In this document: in pieces, positions 16,194-23,714 of the stretch
Layout of the letters: every line of letters begins with the position of its first letter
Numbering within the stretch: the first letter of the stretch is position 1
Notes under the pieces: model-generated
Told to the model about the DNA's origin: nothing
Database searches by the model: none
What the model saw: the letters and a program-made list of their open reading frames with translations, nothing else
Position numbers and translations under genes: made by a program
DNA from: JACVRW01 sp034664085
GTDB taxonomy: Bacteria; Actinomycetota; Thermoleophilia; Solirubrobacterales; Thermoleophilaceae
Direction of reading: 5' to 3'
Length of the DNA stretch: 64,000 nt
Assembly (NCBI GenBank): GCA_034664085.1
Contig: JAXDII010000026.1
Coordinates: 77,051-141,050 of the forward strand

Positions 16194-17114
16194 CTAGCGC
16201 CGGCGCAGCGGGCTGACCACGACGTGGCGCTCCACGACCCGCCGCGATCCGGCGGCGTCGCGGGCCACGATTCGCAGCGCCACGGCGCTCCGCCCCCGTG
16301 TCAGAGCCGCCAGCGAGCGTGCCGGCACGCGGAAGACGAGCTGGGTGCGGCGCCCAGCCCGCAGCCGCCCGGTGCGCACGGCCTCCGTCAGCGCGGTGGT
16401 CCCCGCGCCCGCCGGCAGGCTGAAGCGTGCCTGAAGCCAGCAGTCCTGGCGGCAGCGCACCCAGGCGGCCATGCGGGCGCCAGCGAGGTGCCGCATGGCG
16501 CGCGGGAGGTGAACCAGCATGCGTGGGCTGAGCGGCACCCGCTGGCGCTTGACGTCGTCGGGCGGTGGCGGGGGCTTTGGCGGCGGCGGTGGCGGCGGCT
16601 CCGCCTGCTCGACCGCCCCCAGGTACGAGGCCGTCATCGTGGCGTCCTCGAACGCGTCGTCGCCCACTCCGTGCGGCAGCGACGCGGTGAAGCTGTACTC
16701 CCGGCTCCCGCCGGGGGCGAGCAGCCCCAGCGGCAGCCCGTCCAGGCCGTCGAGGGGACCGGCGTAGACGGTTGCCCCGGGGACCGCGGTCACGTCGCGA
16801 ACGACCAGGCCCAGCCTCTGCGAGAGCACGCCGCCTCCCGGGCCGGGGGTGTCGACCACGTCCGTGGCCGACAGCGAGAGGGCGCCCCAGAGGCTTCCGG
16901 CGTTCCAGACGCTGATCGTGCCGCTCGCCGAATGGCCTGGGCCGATGTTGTCGGCGCTGAAGATCGCCTGGCCCTCGATCGAGCTGCGCAGGGACAGGGT
17001 TCCCTCGGCGAGCTCCACGCGCGCCAGTGCCTGGCCCTGGCCCGCCGGACCGCCGGAGCCGTGGAGCAGCAGCAGGAGTCCCACGGCGGCCGCCCCGGCC
17101 AGCGTCCAGCGCAT
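16194..17114 (-). CDS. Secreted TasA-like beta-sandwich protein with proline-rich linker
   Basis: A 306-residue exported protein with an N-terminal signal peptide (about residues 1-28). A first domain has a GPGHSASGTISVWNAGS motif, the kind of 'PG.s..G.i.V.N.G' strand found in TasA/camelysin and related spore-coat-associated proteins. A run of about 15 mostly proline residues (EPPPPPPPKPPPPPDD) near 170-185 separates it from a basic C-terminal domain. The last gene of the five-gene sipW operon, 4 bp after its neighbour. Fold assignment is motif-based. Confidence 0.65.
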   Translation of the reverse strand: MRWTLAGAAAVGLLLLLHGSGGPAGQGQALARVELAEGTLSLRSSIEGQAIFSADNIGPGHSASGTISVWNAGSLWGALSLSATDVVDTPGPGGGVLSQRLGLVVRDVTAVPGATVYAGPLDGLDGLPLGLLAPGGSREYSFTASLPHGVGDDAFEDATMTASYLGAVEQAEPPPPPPPKPPPPPDDVKRQRVPLSPRMLVHLPRAMRHLAGARMAAWVRCRQDCWLQARFSLPAGAGTTALTEAVRTGRLRAGRRTQLVFRVPARSLAALTRGRSAVALRIVARDAAGSRRVVERHVVVSPLRRR

Positions 17115-17118
17115 CGGC

Positions 17119-18123
17119 TCAGAACTCCCGGTCGGCGGCGCCGGTCTCGGTTGCCGTGACGGCCGTGACGCCGTTGCCGGCGCGATCCGTGGCGGTCGCC
17201 GACGGTGTCCAGACCATCGTGCTGTTGAGCAGCGCGGTGGTGGCGGCCTGGCCCGAAGCGGTGCCCAGCACCACCGTGATCGTCGAGCCGGACATCGTCA
17301 TCGTCGAGGCGGTGCCGGTGGCGCCGAAGAGGCCGATCTCGCCGCCGAGCAGGCCGCCCACGTATCCGGGCGCGGCGAGGTCGACGGATCCCAGCGGGAG
17401 CTGTGTGACGTTCGCCGCGTTGTAGACCTGGAGCGTGTCAGAGCCCGCCAGCGCGCCGTTCACCAGCCGCACCACCACGTTGGCGGAGCCGCTGTTCCAG
17501 CCCGCCAGCACCGACTCGGGGTCGATCGGCTCGCTGAAGGTGAACATGATCGAATCGCCGGCCTCCGCCAAGGCCACGGTCGCCGCGCCGCTCGCCGTCT
17601 GCACGTCCGTGGCGGTCGGCGCGGTGTTGTCGACCATCGTGGAGAAGCCGGACTGGGTGCCGCCGTTCGCGGCGCTGTCCGCGGCCGTGACGCTGTATGT
17701 CCGGGACCCCTCCGCGAGCGGCGTGTCGGCGGTGAGCTGTGCGCTGCGGAAGTTGTAGGCGGCACCCTCGACGCTGAAGGAGCCGGGCACGAGCGCCGCC
17801 GTGCTCTGGCCGGCGCTCACCAGCGAGACGTCTGCGGCCACCGTCGCCACGCCGCTCGCCGGGTTGCCGGTGTCGCTCACGTTGGCGTAGACGTGGTAGG
17901 TCCCTCCCTGCTTGACGAACCCGCGCGTGCCGCCCGCGGACTTCGCGATCGCGCTGGAGTCGACGCTCGGGGCCCGGAAGTCGGAGGCCGCGGTCACGCG
18001 GTTGGCCGGAGCGTCCGCGACGCCGATGAACGCGGCGAGCGTGAACTCGCCGCCGGCCAGGACGAAGGACGTGAGGCATACCGCGAAGGCCGCGGCGGCG
18101 GGCGCCCTACGCCGGCGCTTCAC
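17119..18123 (-). CDS. Secreted Ig-like repeat protein with SipW-type leader
   Basis: A 334-residue low-complexity, Ala/Ser/Thr-rich protein. The leader MKRRRRAP...LAGGEFTLAAFIGVADAPANRVTAA resembles SipW-dependent signal peptides, where the cleaved precursor has an A-F-x-x-x-A-D-x-x-x-N pattern near the mature start. The body has Ig-like/cadherin-like features: VDNTAPTATDV, FSEPIDPESVLAGW and TDRAGNGV are typical of bacterial Ig-like or SwmB-type domains. Probably a surface or matrix protein. It overlaps sipW by 17 bp, so is likely translationally coupled to its own peptidase. Confidence 0.65.
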   Translation of the reverse strand: MKRRRRAPAAAAFAVCLTSFVLAGGEFTLAAFIGVADAPANRVTAASDFRAPSVDSSAIAKSAGGTRGFVKQGGTYHVYANVSDTGNPASGVATVAADVSLVSAGQSTAALVPGSFSVEGAAYNFRSAQLTADTPLAEGSRTYSVTAADSAANGGTQSGFSTMVDNTAPTATDVQTASGAATVALAEAGDSIMFTFSEPIDPESVLAGWNSGSANVVVRLVNGALAGSDTLQVYNAANVTQLPLGSVDLAAPGYVGGLLGGEIGLFGATGTASTMTMSGSTITVVLGTASGQAATTALLNSTMVWTPSATATDRAGNGVTAVTATETGAADREF

Positions 18124-18613
18124 GTGGCCTCCAGATGCGCCTGACCTCCCAGGCTCCCAGCAGCAGCAGCGGCAGCACGAACAGCGCCAGCCGGGCCGGC
18201 GGAGAGCCGGTCAGCGCCAGCACCCGGCCCGCGAGCGGGACCCGGTAGAGCGAGCGGCTGAGCTCTCCCCCGCGCTCGATCGTCCAGCGCTCGCTTGCGT
18301 TGTTGGCGTCGCCCTGCGTGACGAGCTCGAAGTGCGTCCCGCGCGGACGCACGCTGCGGACGCGATGGGTCACCAGCCTGCCCCGCGGGTCGCGGGAGGT
18401 GACCACGTCGCCCACGCGGGCGTCGGCGGGTGCGATCCGCTTGACGACGACCACGTCGCCCGGGGTCAGCGTCGGCTCCATGCTGCCCGACAGCACCGTC
18501 AGCGGCCGGGCGTCGAAGGCGAGCGGCAGCGCCAGCGCCACCAGCAGTCCGAGTGCGCAGCCGAGCACGGCGTTGACCGTGAGGGTCAGCGCGAAGCGGC
18601 CGGCCCTAGCCAC
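18107..18613 (-). CDS. sipW: ER-type signal peptidase I (SipW-like)
   Basis: A 168-residue membrane peptidase. An N-terminal membrane span (about 10-32) leads to the catalytic Ser44 in LSGSMEPTL. The usual bacterial lysine is replaced by His83 in GRLVTHRVRS, the Ser/His arrangement of ER/archaeal-type signal peptidases and Bacillus SipW. A second span sits near the C-terminus (LALFVLPLLLLGAW). SipW processes TasA/TapA precursors in Bacillus; here the genes on both sides encode secreted proteins with SipW-style leaders, so they are the expected substrates. It overlaps its upstream neighbour by 8 bp. Confidence 0.9.
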   Translation of the reverse strand: MARAGRFALTLTVNAVLGCALGLLVALALPLAFDARPLTVLSGSMEPTLTPGDVVVVKRIAPADARVGDVVTSRDPRGRLVTHRVRSVRPRGTHFELVTQGDANNASERWTIERGGELSRSLYRVPLAGRVLALTGSPPARLALFVLPLLLLGAWEVRRIWRPREAPA

Positions 18614-19121
18614 GCGCTCGCCTTGCGCGCAGCTCGACCGTCACGTCGACGCTCGCACCGACGGTCGACGCTCCGGCCCCGGCCGGAAGCCAGACGCGGG
18701 CCTCGAGGCTGCGCTGCTCCCCGCGCCCAAGCGGCACGGCCCGCGTCCACGAGCGCAGAGCCGCGAGCCGGCCGCGGAAGACCGTCGTGCCGTCGGCGGC
18801 GATCTCCACGCGCAGCGGGCGGTCGAGGTCGCGGCTGGACGGCAGGCCGCGAAGCCGCACGCCGACCGGGCCACCGGTGATGTTGCGCACCGCCAGCCGC
18901 CCGCGAGCGGTCGCCCCGCCGGGCCGCAGCCCGCGGGCCGACAGGAATCGGCCCGCCGGGTCCACGGTCAGCTCTCCGGCGGGAACCGCCACGAAGCGTG
19001 CGTCCGCGCCCAGCCCGGCGCCCTCCGCAGGGATGCGCCAGGACAGCAGCGCACCCACTGCGACGAGCAGCCCAATCGCCAGACCGATTCGCCTTGCCCA
19101 GGAGCTCGATGTGGTGGCCAC
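18606..19121 (-). CDS. Exported TasA-like beta-strand protein (171 aa)
   Basis: A 171-residue protein with an N-terminal membrane/signal segment (about 12-28) and no further spans. The body is beta-rich. A GLRPGGATARGRLAVRN motif at about 62-80 mirrors the PG...G.l.V.N strand of the TasA-like gene product encoded at 16194-17114, suggesting the same sandwich fold. Its position, second in the sipW operon, fits a matrix or filament subunit or an accessory protein. No named family is claimed. Confidence 0.6.
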   Translation of the reverse strand: MATTSSSWARRIGLAIGLLVAVGALLSWRIPAEGAGLGADARFVAVPAGELTVDPAGRFLSARGLRPGGATARGRLAVRNITGGPVGVRLRGLPSSRDLDRPLRVEIAADGTTVFRGRLAALRSWTRAVPLGRGEQRSLEARVWLPAGAGASTVGASVDVTVELRARRARG

Positions 19122-19240
19122 GATGGTCGCTCCTCGAGTTCGCGGCGCTCGCTACTGGTTCTGCGCCTCCCAGCGGAGCGTGTGGAGTCCCGTCGTCGCG
19201 CCCTGCGCGGCGTCCGGGGCGCTCGCCGAGAGAGTCGCCG

Positions 19241-19765
19241 TCACGCGGTAGACCACGGCGTTGCCGTTGTCCCACTGGTGGTGGCTGCCGGGAAGTCCAC
19301 GACGCCGCCCGCATAGGTGGTCGGGAACGTGGACAGCGCCGCGTCGAAGATCGCCGCGCCGTCCGGCGTGAAGGCTGTGCAGGCGGGGAAGCTCGGGACG
19401 GCCTGGGTGCCCGGCTCGATCTTGAGGTTGACCTGCGGGCCCAGCGCCCCGATCGTGTCGGGCGTGTAGAGCCTCACGTTGGCCGGAAGCGACCCGGTGT
19501 AGCTCACACGGATGCATGAGGTCTGGCTGGCGGCGGGCTTCGCGTTGGTGAAGTCGTACAGCGCCACTCCGCCGTCGTTGTCGGCGAGCGTCACCGTGCC
19601 GGAGCTGACGCGGTTGCCGGGGTTGTCCGCCTGGCTGGTGAACGCCGAGAAGGTGCCCAGCGTCGCCAGGCCGCCGATCGCGCCCAGTACTGCAAGCGTA
19701 CGCAAGAACTTCGTGGTGCGATCCATCGTTCGCCTCCCTGCCGGATTGCCGCTCCGAGCGTGCAA
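19241..19765 (-). CDS. SipW-dependent TasA/camelysin-like protein, frameshifted near the 3' end
   Basis: The leader reads MDRTTKFLRTLAVLGAIGG followed by LGTFSAFTSQADNPGNRVSSGTV, a very clear SipW-type signal and TasA/CalY N-terminus. The frame as read gives 174 residues, ending GTTATPWSTA. One base out of phase, the downstream sequence continues as SHHQWDNGNAVVYRVTATLS... to a stop at 19152; this is the expected last strand of the family (W-x-n-G...v-Y-r-v). One base therefore seems missing around 19285-19300. It is the first gene of the operon, with a good SD (GGGAGG) 7 bases before ATG. Confidence 0.7.
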   Translation of the reverse strand: MHARSGNPAGRRTMDRTTKFLRTLAVLGAIGGLATLGTFSAFTSQADNPGNRVSSGTVTLADNDGGVALYDFTNAKPAASQTSCIRVSYTGSLPANVRLYTPDTIGALGPQVNLKIEPGTQAVPSFPACTAFTPDGAAIFDAALSTFPTTYAGGVVDFPAATTSGTTATPWSTA

Positions 19766-19809
19766 CGAACTACCTGACGGCTGCTATTCGGCAAATGTGA
19801 AGACAAACA

Positions 19810-19825
19810 TGAGCGAAACCGCTCA
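19810..19825 (-). terminator. Possible terminator at the fumarylacetoacetase stop
   Basis: On the minus strand TGAGCG-GTTT-CGCTCA forms a 6-bp hairpin that includes the stop codon of the fumarylacetoacetase gene and is followed by T-rich TGTTTGTCTT. It would separate that gene from the TasA-like operon that begins 45 bp further on. The stem is short, so this is tentative. Confidence 0.4.
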
Positions 19826-20896
19826 CATATTGGACCGCCTGGGCGGAATCCGCGGATCGGTGGATGGCTCCACCCGACCGCGCACCTCGCCCAGCGGCTC
19901 GCCGCGCAGGACCACCTCGTCCCCGTCCCCGAGGAAGGCGCGCGTGGCCCCATCCGGGAGCTCGATCGGCTGCTCGCCGTTCCAGGACAGCTCCAGCAGG
20001 CTGCCGCGCTGCCCGCGCTCCGGTCCGGAGATCGTCCCCGTGGCGAGCAGGTCGCCGGTCCGGAGGCTCGCCCCGTTGGAGGTGAGGTGGGCGATCTGCT
20101 GGGCTATGGACCAGTACAGATGGCGGGTGTTCGTGCGGGCCACGGGCGCGCCGTTGAGCTCCACCTCGAGCGCGATGTCGTATGCCCACGGCTCCTCGCG
20201 CAGGTAGGGCAGCGGCTCCGGCTGCTGCGGCTCAGCGGGCACGCGGAAGCGGTCGAGCTCCGGCAGCGGCACGACCCACTGCGAGACCGAGGTGGCGAAC
20301 GACTTGCCGAGGAAGGGCCCCAGCGGCCGGTACTCCCAGCCCTGGATGTCGCGAGCGGACCAGTCGTTCACGAGCACCATCCCGAACACGTGGTCGAGCG
20401 CGCGCTCTATCGGGACCGCCTCCCCCAAGGAACTGGGGACGCCCACCACGAAGCCCGCCTCGAGCTCGATGTCGAGGCGCCGGGTGGGCCCGAACTCGCC
20501 GGCGCCGAGCTGGCCGCACGGCCGCCGCACCGGCGTGCCACTCGGCATCACCGTTCCCGCGCGCCCGTGGTAGCCGACCGGCAGGTGGCGCCAGTTGGGC
20601 ATCAGCGGCTCGGCGTCCGGGCGGAACATGCGGCCCACGTTGGCGGCGTGATGCAGCGACGAGTAGAAGTCGACGTAGTCCGCCACCTCGAAGGGCATGC
20701 CCAGCGCGGGCGCCTCGACCTCCCGGCCCTCCCCCACGCGAGCCCGCACCTCCTCCCAGAACGCGGGTCCGCGCGCCATGAACGCGTTCAGCGACGGGGC
20801 CGCGAGCGCCGGGTCCAGCGAGCTGAGGTCGAGCACCCGCCCCTCGGCGCGCGCGCAGACCCCGCCACCGGCCAGCACGCCGTACGCGACCGTCAC
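19823..20896 (-). CDS. fahA: Fumarylacetoacetase
   Basis: A 357-residue enzyme that hydrolyses fumarylacetoacetate to fumarate and acetoacetate, the last step of tyrosine/homogentisate breakdown. Key motifs are present: the metal Asp in DYVDFYSS, the general-base His in LPVGYHGRAG, metal ligands in DIELEAGFVVG and VNDWSARDIQGWEY, and LLATGTISGPE near the C-terminus. It is about 60 residues shorter than the mammalian enzyme, mainly at the N-terminal domain. The GTG start overlaps the upstream gene by 4 bp. No other homogentisate gene is in the window. Confidence 0.9.
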   Translation of the reverse strand: MTVAYGVLAGGGVCARAEGRVLDLSSLDPALAAPSLNAFMARGPAFWEEVRARVGEGREVEAPALGMPFEVADYVDFYSSLHHAANVGRMFRPDAEPLMPNWRHLPVGYHGRAGTVMPSGTPVRRPCGQLGAGEFGPTRRLDIELEAGFVVGVPSSLGEAVPIERALDHVFGMVLVNDWSARDIQGWEYRPLGPFLGKSFATSVSQWVVPLPELDRFRVPAEPQQPEPLPYLREEPWAYDIALEVELNGAPVARTNTRHLYWSIAQQIAHLTSNGASLRTGDLLATGTISGPERGQRGSLLELSWNGEQPIELPDGATRAFLGDGDEVVLRGEPLGEVRGRVEPSTDPRIPPRRSNM

Positions 20897-21651
20897 TCGA
20901 TCAGCCCCAGTTGGCGCAGGTCGTCGGCCGGCTCGCGCCAGGAGCAGCTGCCGAACGTGGTGAACAGCCGCGTCCGCACCGCAGCCCACTCCTCCTCGGT
21001 GAAGTCGGAGAGCGGCAGGCCGCCGACGTCCTCCTCGGCCAGCACCCGCTCCAGCTCCGGCGCGCCGGCACCGCGGCACTGGACCAGTGCCGCCGCGCAG
21101 AGCAGGTTGAGGAATCCGTGGTGGCCGCCGTGGCGCAGGGCGCGGTGCAGGCCCGCCGTCGCCTTCATCGCGACCCCCGCGCGCGCGCAGGACAGCAGCA
21201 CCAGGGCCACCTGCTCGCACGAGGGCACGGCCTCGGCTCCGCACCGCAGCTTGACGCGTCCGCCCACCGCCGCGATGGCGCCGATCGCCGCGGGCACGGT
21301 GTCGCGCCAGCGCTCCCCGAGCACAAGCTCGAAGTAGACCTCCGCGCTCAGGCTGCGCAGGGCTTGGGCTGCCAGCAGCAGCTCGGTCGATTGCGGCCGG
21401 GGCTGCGAGAGCCGCACCTCCACCGCCTCCGCGGGCGCCACCAGCTCCTGGTCCAGCACCACGCTCAACGGCGGGATGTCCGCCGGCAGCTCCGGCAGCA
21501 TCGACGCCGGGCACACGAAGCGGTTCAGCATCCAGCCGCAGCCGCTCTCGCGAGCGGCGCGGTCCTCGGCGAGCGCCTCCTCCAGGGCCATGCTGGCCGG
21601 CGGGAACAGCGGCGCGTGATCGATCAGCCGCTGGAAGCGCGCGGAGTCCAA
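20893..21651 (-). CDS. Conserved-looking protein of unknown function (252 aa)
   Basis: A soluble 252-residue protein with no signal peptide or membrane span. It has alternating strand/helix character (for example VGGRVKLRCG, VALVLLSCARAGVAMKATAGLH, HHGFLNLLCAAAL), suggestive of a TIM-like barrel. MKATAGLHRALR and HGFLNLL look like conserved active-site loops. It starts at TTG (21651) 4 bp after the MBL gene stop, and ends overlapping fahA by 4 bp, so the three form one operon. Function not recognised; a link to FahA substrate supply is only suggested by coupling. Confidence 0.7.
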   Translation of the reverse strand: MDSARFQRLIDHAPLFPPASMALEEALAEDRAARESGCGWMLNRFVCPASMLPELPADIPPLSVVLDQELVAPAEAVEVRLSQPRPQSTELLLAAQALRSLSAEVYFELVLGERWRDTVPAAIGAIAAVGGRVKLRCGAEAVPSCEQVALVLLSCARAGVAMKATAGLHRALRHGGHHGFLNLLCAAALVQCRGAGAPELERVLAEEDVGGLPLSDFTEEEWAAVRTRLFTTFGSCSWREPADDLRQLGLIE

Positions 21652-21655
21652 CGGC

Positions 21656-22387
21656 TCAGCTGCGCGTCACCTGGCTGCCGGGCACGATGTCGTCGCTGCC
21701 GTCCGGCCAGCGCACCCAGGCCTTGTGGCCGCCGTCGTAGTCCGGTGCCCACAGCACCAGCGTCGCCTCCTGGTCGCCGACGCGGCAGGGCTCGTCGCCC
21801 TCCTCGTCGATCCCGCGCCAGAGGCGGACGAAGGCGTTGCTCTCCCACTCGTCGCCGATCGTGGTCGGATCGGTGTGCCCCGGATGGACCCGGGTCTCGT
21901 GCGGGAGCTGCATCAGCTCGTCCATGATCGAGCGCCGCAGGTCGGCGAAGCTGGTCGATCCGGGCGCCCGCACCCCGCCGACGGAGCCCTTGAAGAGGGT
22001 GTCGCCGGTGAAGATGTCGGTGCCGTCGATCAGGAAGTTGAGCATGCCCGCCGTGTGGCCCGGCGTGTGCAGCGTCTCGACATGCAGCTTGCCCACGTCC
22101 AGCGTGTCGCCCGGCTCGATCGTGCGCTCGACGCCGTCCAGCAGCGCGGCCTCCACGGGGTGGGCGATCCGCTCGGCGCCCTTCCAGGCGTCGGCTTCGG
22201 CCACGTGATCGTGGTGGTGGTGTGTGAGCAGCAGCGTCTGCACCTGCACGCCGAGGCGCTCCGCCGCAGCCAGCAGCGGCGCGCTCGGGCCGCCGGCGTC
22301 GATCACGAGGGCGGAGCCACCCTCCTCGTCGGCCACGAGGTAGGTGTTCGACAGCCAGTCGTCTTGCATGGAGCGTTCGATGATCAC
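21656..22387 (-). CDS. MBL-fold hydrolase, glyoxalase II-like
   Basis: A 243-residue metallo-beta-lactamase-fold protein. The dinuclear metal motifs are LLLTHHHHDHVAEAD, LHTPGHTAG, FTGDTLFKGSVG and VHPGHTDPTTIGDEW. Such proteins hydrolyse thioesters like hydroxyacylglutathione or other thiol conjugates; the specific substrate is unknown. The C-terminal 50 residues form a separate small beta-rich extension (ATLVLWAPDYDGGHKAWVRW). The GTG start at 22387 lies 27 bp from the divergent aminotransferase gene. Confidence 0.85.
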   Translation of the reverse strand: MIIERSMQDDWLSNTYLVADEEGGSALVIDAGGPSAPLLAAAERLGVQVQTLLLTHHHHDHVAEADAWKGAERIAHPVEAALLDGVERTIEPGDTLDVGKLHVETLHTPGHTAGMLNFLIDGTDIFTGDTLFKGSVGGVRAPGSTSFADLRRSIMDELMQLPHETRVHPGHTDPTTIGDEWESNAFVRLWRGIDEEGDEPCRVGDQEATLVLWAPDYDGGHKAWVRWPDGSDDIVPGSQVTRS

Positions 22388-22414
22388 GGCGGCGAAGCCT
22401 AGTATCCGCCCGCC

Positions 22415-23488
22415 GTGAACGACCTGCGCGCCCACTTCCCCGTCTTCGAGCGGCTCGCCTACCTGAACGCCGGCACGACCGGGCCGGTCCCGCAGGGCGC
22501 TTTCGACGCGGCGCACGAGTCGCTGCGCGCCCAGCTCGATCAGGGGCGCAGCGGCAGCGAGTTCTTCGGGCGGTGCACCGCCCGCGTCGAGCTGCTGCGC
22601 GGGCGCATCGCCGCGCTCATGAGCGCCGACCCCGGCGAGGTGGCGCTCACCGGATCGACCACCGACGGCGTGAACGCCGCTCTCACCGCGCTCGACCTCG
22701 GGCCGGGCGACGAGGTGCTGACCAGCGACCAGGAGCACCCCGGCCTGCTGGCCCCGCTGGCGGCTCTGCGCGAGCGCCGCGGCGTGCGCGTGCGCGTGGT
22801 CCCCTTCGCCGAGCTGGCCGGCGCCGTGGGCGCCGACACGCGCGTGGTGGCGTGCTCGCACGTGTCCTGGATGACGGGGGCCGTGGCCGACGTGGCGGCC
22901 CTCGCCGCGACCCCGGCGCTGGTGCTGCTCGACGGCGCCCAGGGGCTGGGCGCCGTGCCGGTCGACGCGCACGCGCTCGGCTGCGACTTCTACGCCGCCT
23001 CGGGGCAGAAGTGGCTGTGCGGGCCGAACGGGCTCGGCTACCTGTACGTGCGCGCGGAGCTGGCGAGCGAGCTGCCGCCGCCATGGCCGGGGTACAGCGT
23101 GCTCGCCGATTCCACCCGCGCCTTCGAGCTCGAGCTGCATCCGGACGCCCGCCGACTCTCGGTGGGCGGCTTTCCGCCTGCGCACCACGTGGACTGGGCG
23201 CTGGCGGCGCTGGACGTGCTGGAGGGGCCCGGGCTCGACGCCGTCTGTCAGCGCGCCGCGGACCTGGCCGACGGCCTGGCGGCCGCCCTGGGCAAACGCG
23301 TGCGCCCGCGTGGCCGCTCCACGCTGGTGAGCTGGGAGGTGGCGGACCCGGTCGCGGAAGTCGAGCGCCTGCGCGGCGAGGGCTTTGCCCTGCGCGACCT
23401 GCCCGGCACGAGCACCGTGCGGGCCTCGGTCGGCGCGTGGTCCACCGAGGAGGAGCTCGCCCGCCTGGCCGAGCTCACTTGTCGCTGA
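22415..23488 (+). CDS. Class V aminotransferase (cysteine desulfurase-like)
   Basis: A 357-residue PLP enzyme. The lysine that binds PLP is in ASGQKWLCGPNG. The cofactor Asp/Gln segment is ALVLLDGAQGLGAVPVD, and the phosphate-binding TGSTTDGVN is near residue 75. It lacks an obvious flexible catalytic-cysteine loop of IscS, so it may be an isopenicillin-epimerase-like or kynureninase-like aminotransferase rather than a true desulfurase. It is divergent from the MBL gene and its end overlaps the converging small membrane gene by 14 bp. Confidence 0.8.
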   Translation: MNDLRAHFPVFERLAYLNAGTTGPVPQGAFDAAHESLRAQLDQGRSGSEFFGRCTARVELLRGRIAALMSADPGEVALTGSTTDGVNAALTALDLGPGDEVLTSDQEHPGLLAPLAALRERRGVRVRVVPFAELAGAVGADTRVVACSHVSWMTGAVADVAALAATPALVLLDGAQGLGAVPVDAHALGCDFYAASGQKWLCGPNGLGYLYVRAELASELPPPWPGYSVLADSTRAFELELHPDARRLSVGGFPPAHHVDWALAALDVLEGPGLDAVCQRAADLADGLAAALGKRVRPRGRSTLVSWEVADPVAEVERLRGEGFALRDLPGTSTVRASVGAWSTEEELARLAELTCR

Positions 23489-23714
23489 GCACGACGATCC
23501 CGAACACGATCGCCGCCACCACCGTCGCCATTCCGAACAGCCCGATCACCGCGTAGACCGCGGCCTCGGCGACCCGGCCCTCGCGGCCCAGATCGATCGC
23601 GCGCGTGCCGCCGAGGATCGCGAAGCCGTAGGCCGCGGTGACGCCAATGCCGCCGAGCAGCGAGGCCCAGATGACGGTGAGCAGCGCATCCCAGTCGATG
23701 ATCGCGAGGGTCAT
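23475..23714 (-). CDS. Small two-span membrane protein next to pit (79 aa)
   Basis: A 79-residue protein with two hydrophobic segments (about 8-32 and 50-75) joined by a basic/acidic loop (DLGREGRVAEAAV). Its ATG overlaps the pit stop by 4 bp, implying coupled translation with the phosphate transporter. Function not recognised; an accessory membrane role for Pit is inferred from coupling only. The 3' end overlaps the converging aminotransferase gene. Confidence 0.65.
   Translation of the reverse strand: MTLAIIDWDALLTVIWASLLGGIGVTAAYGFAILGGTRAIDLGREGRVAEAAVYAVIGLFGMATVVAAIVFGIVVLSDK

Noticed and set aside
16555..16615. GGC/GGT-rich simple repeat
   Set aside because: It is the coding sequence of the proline-rich linker of the exported protein, not an intergenic repeat or CRISPR.
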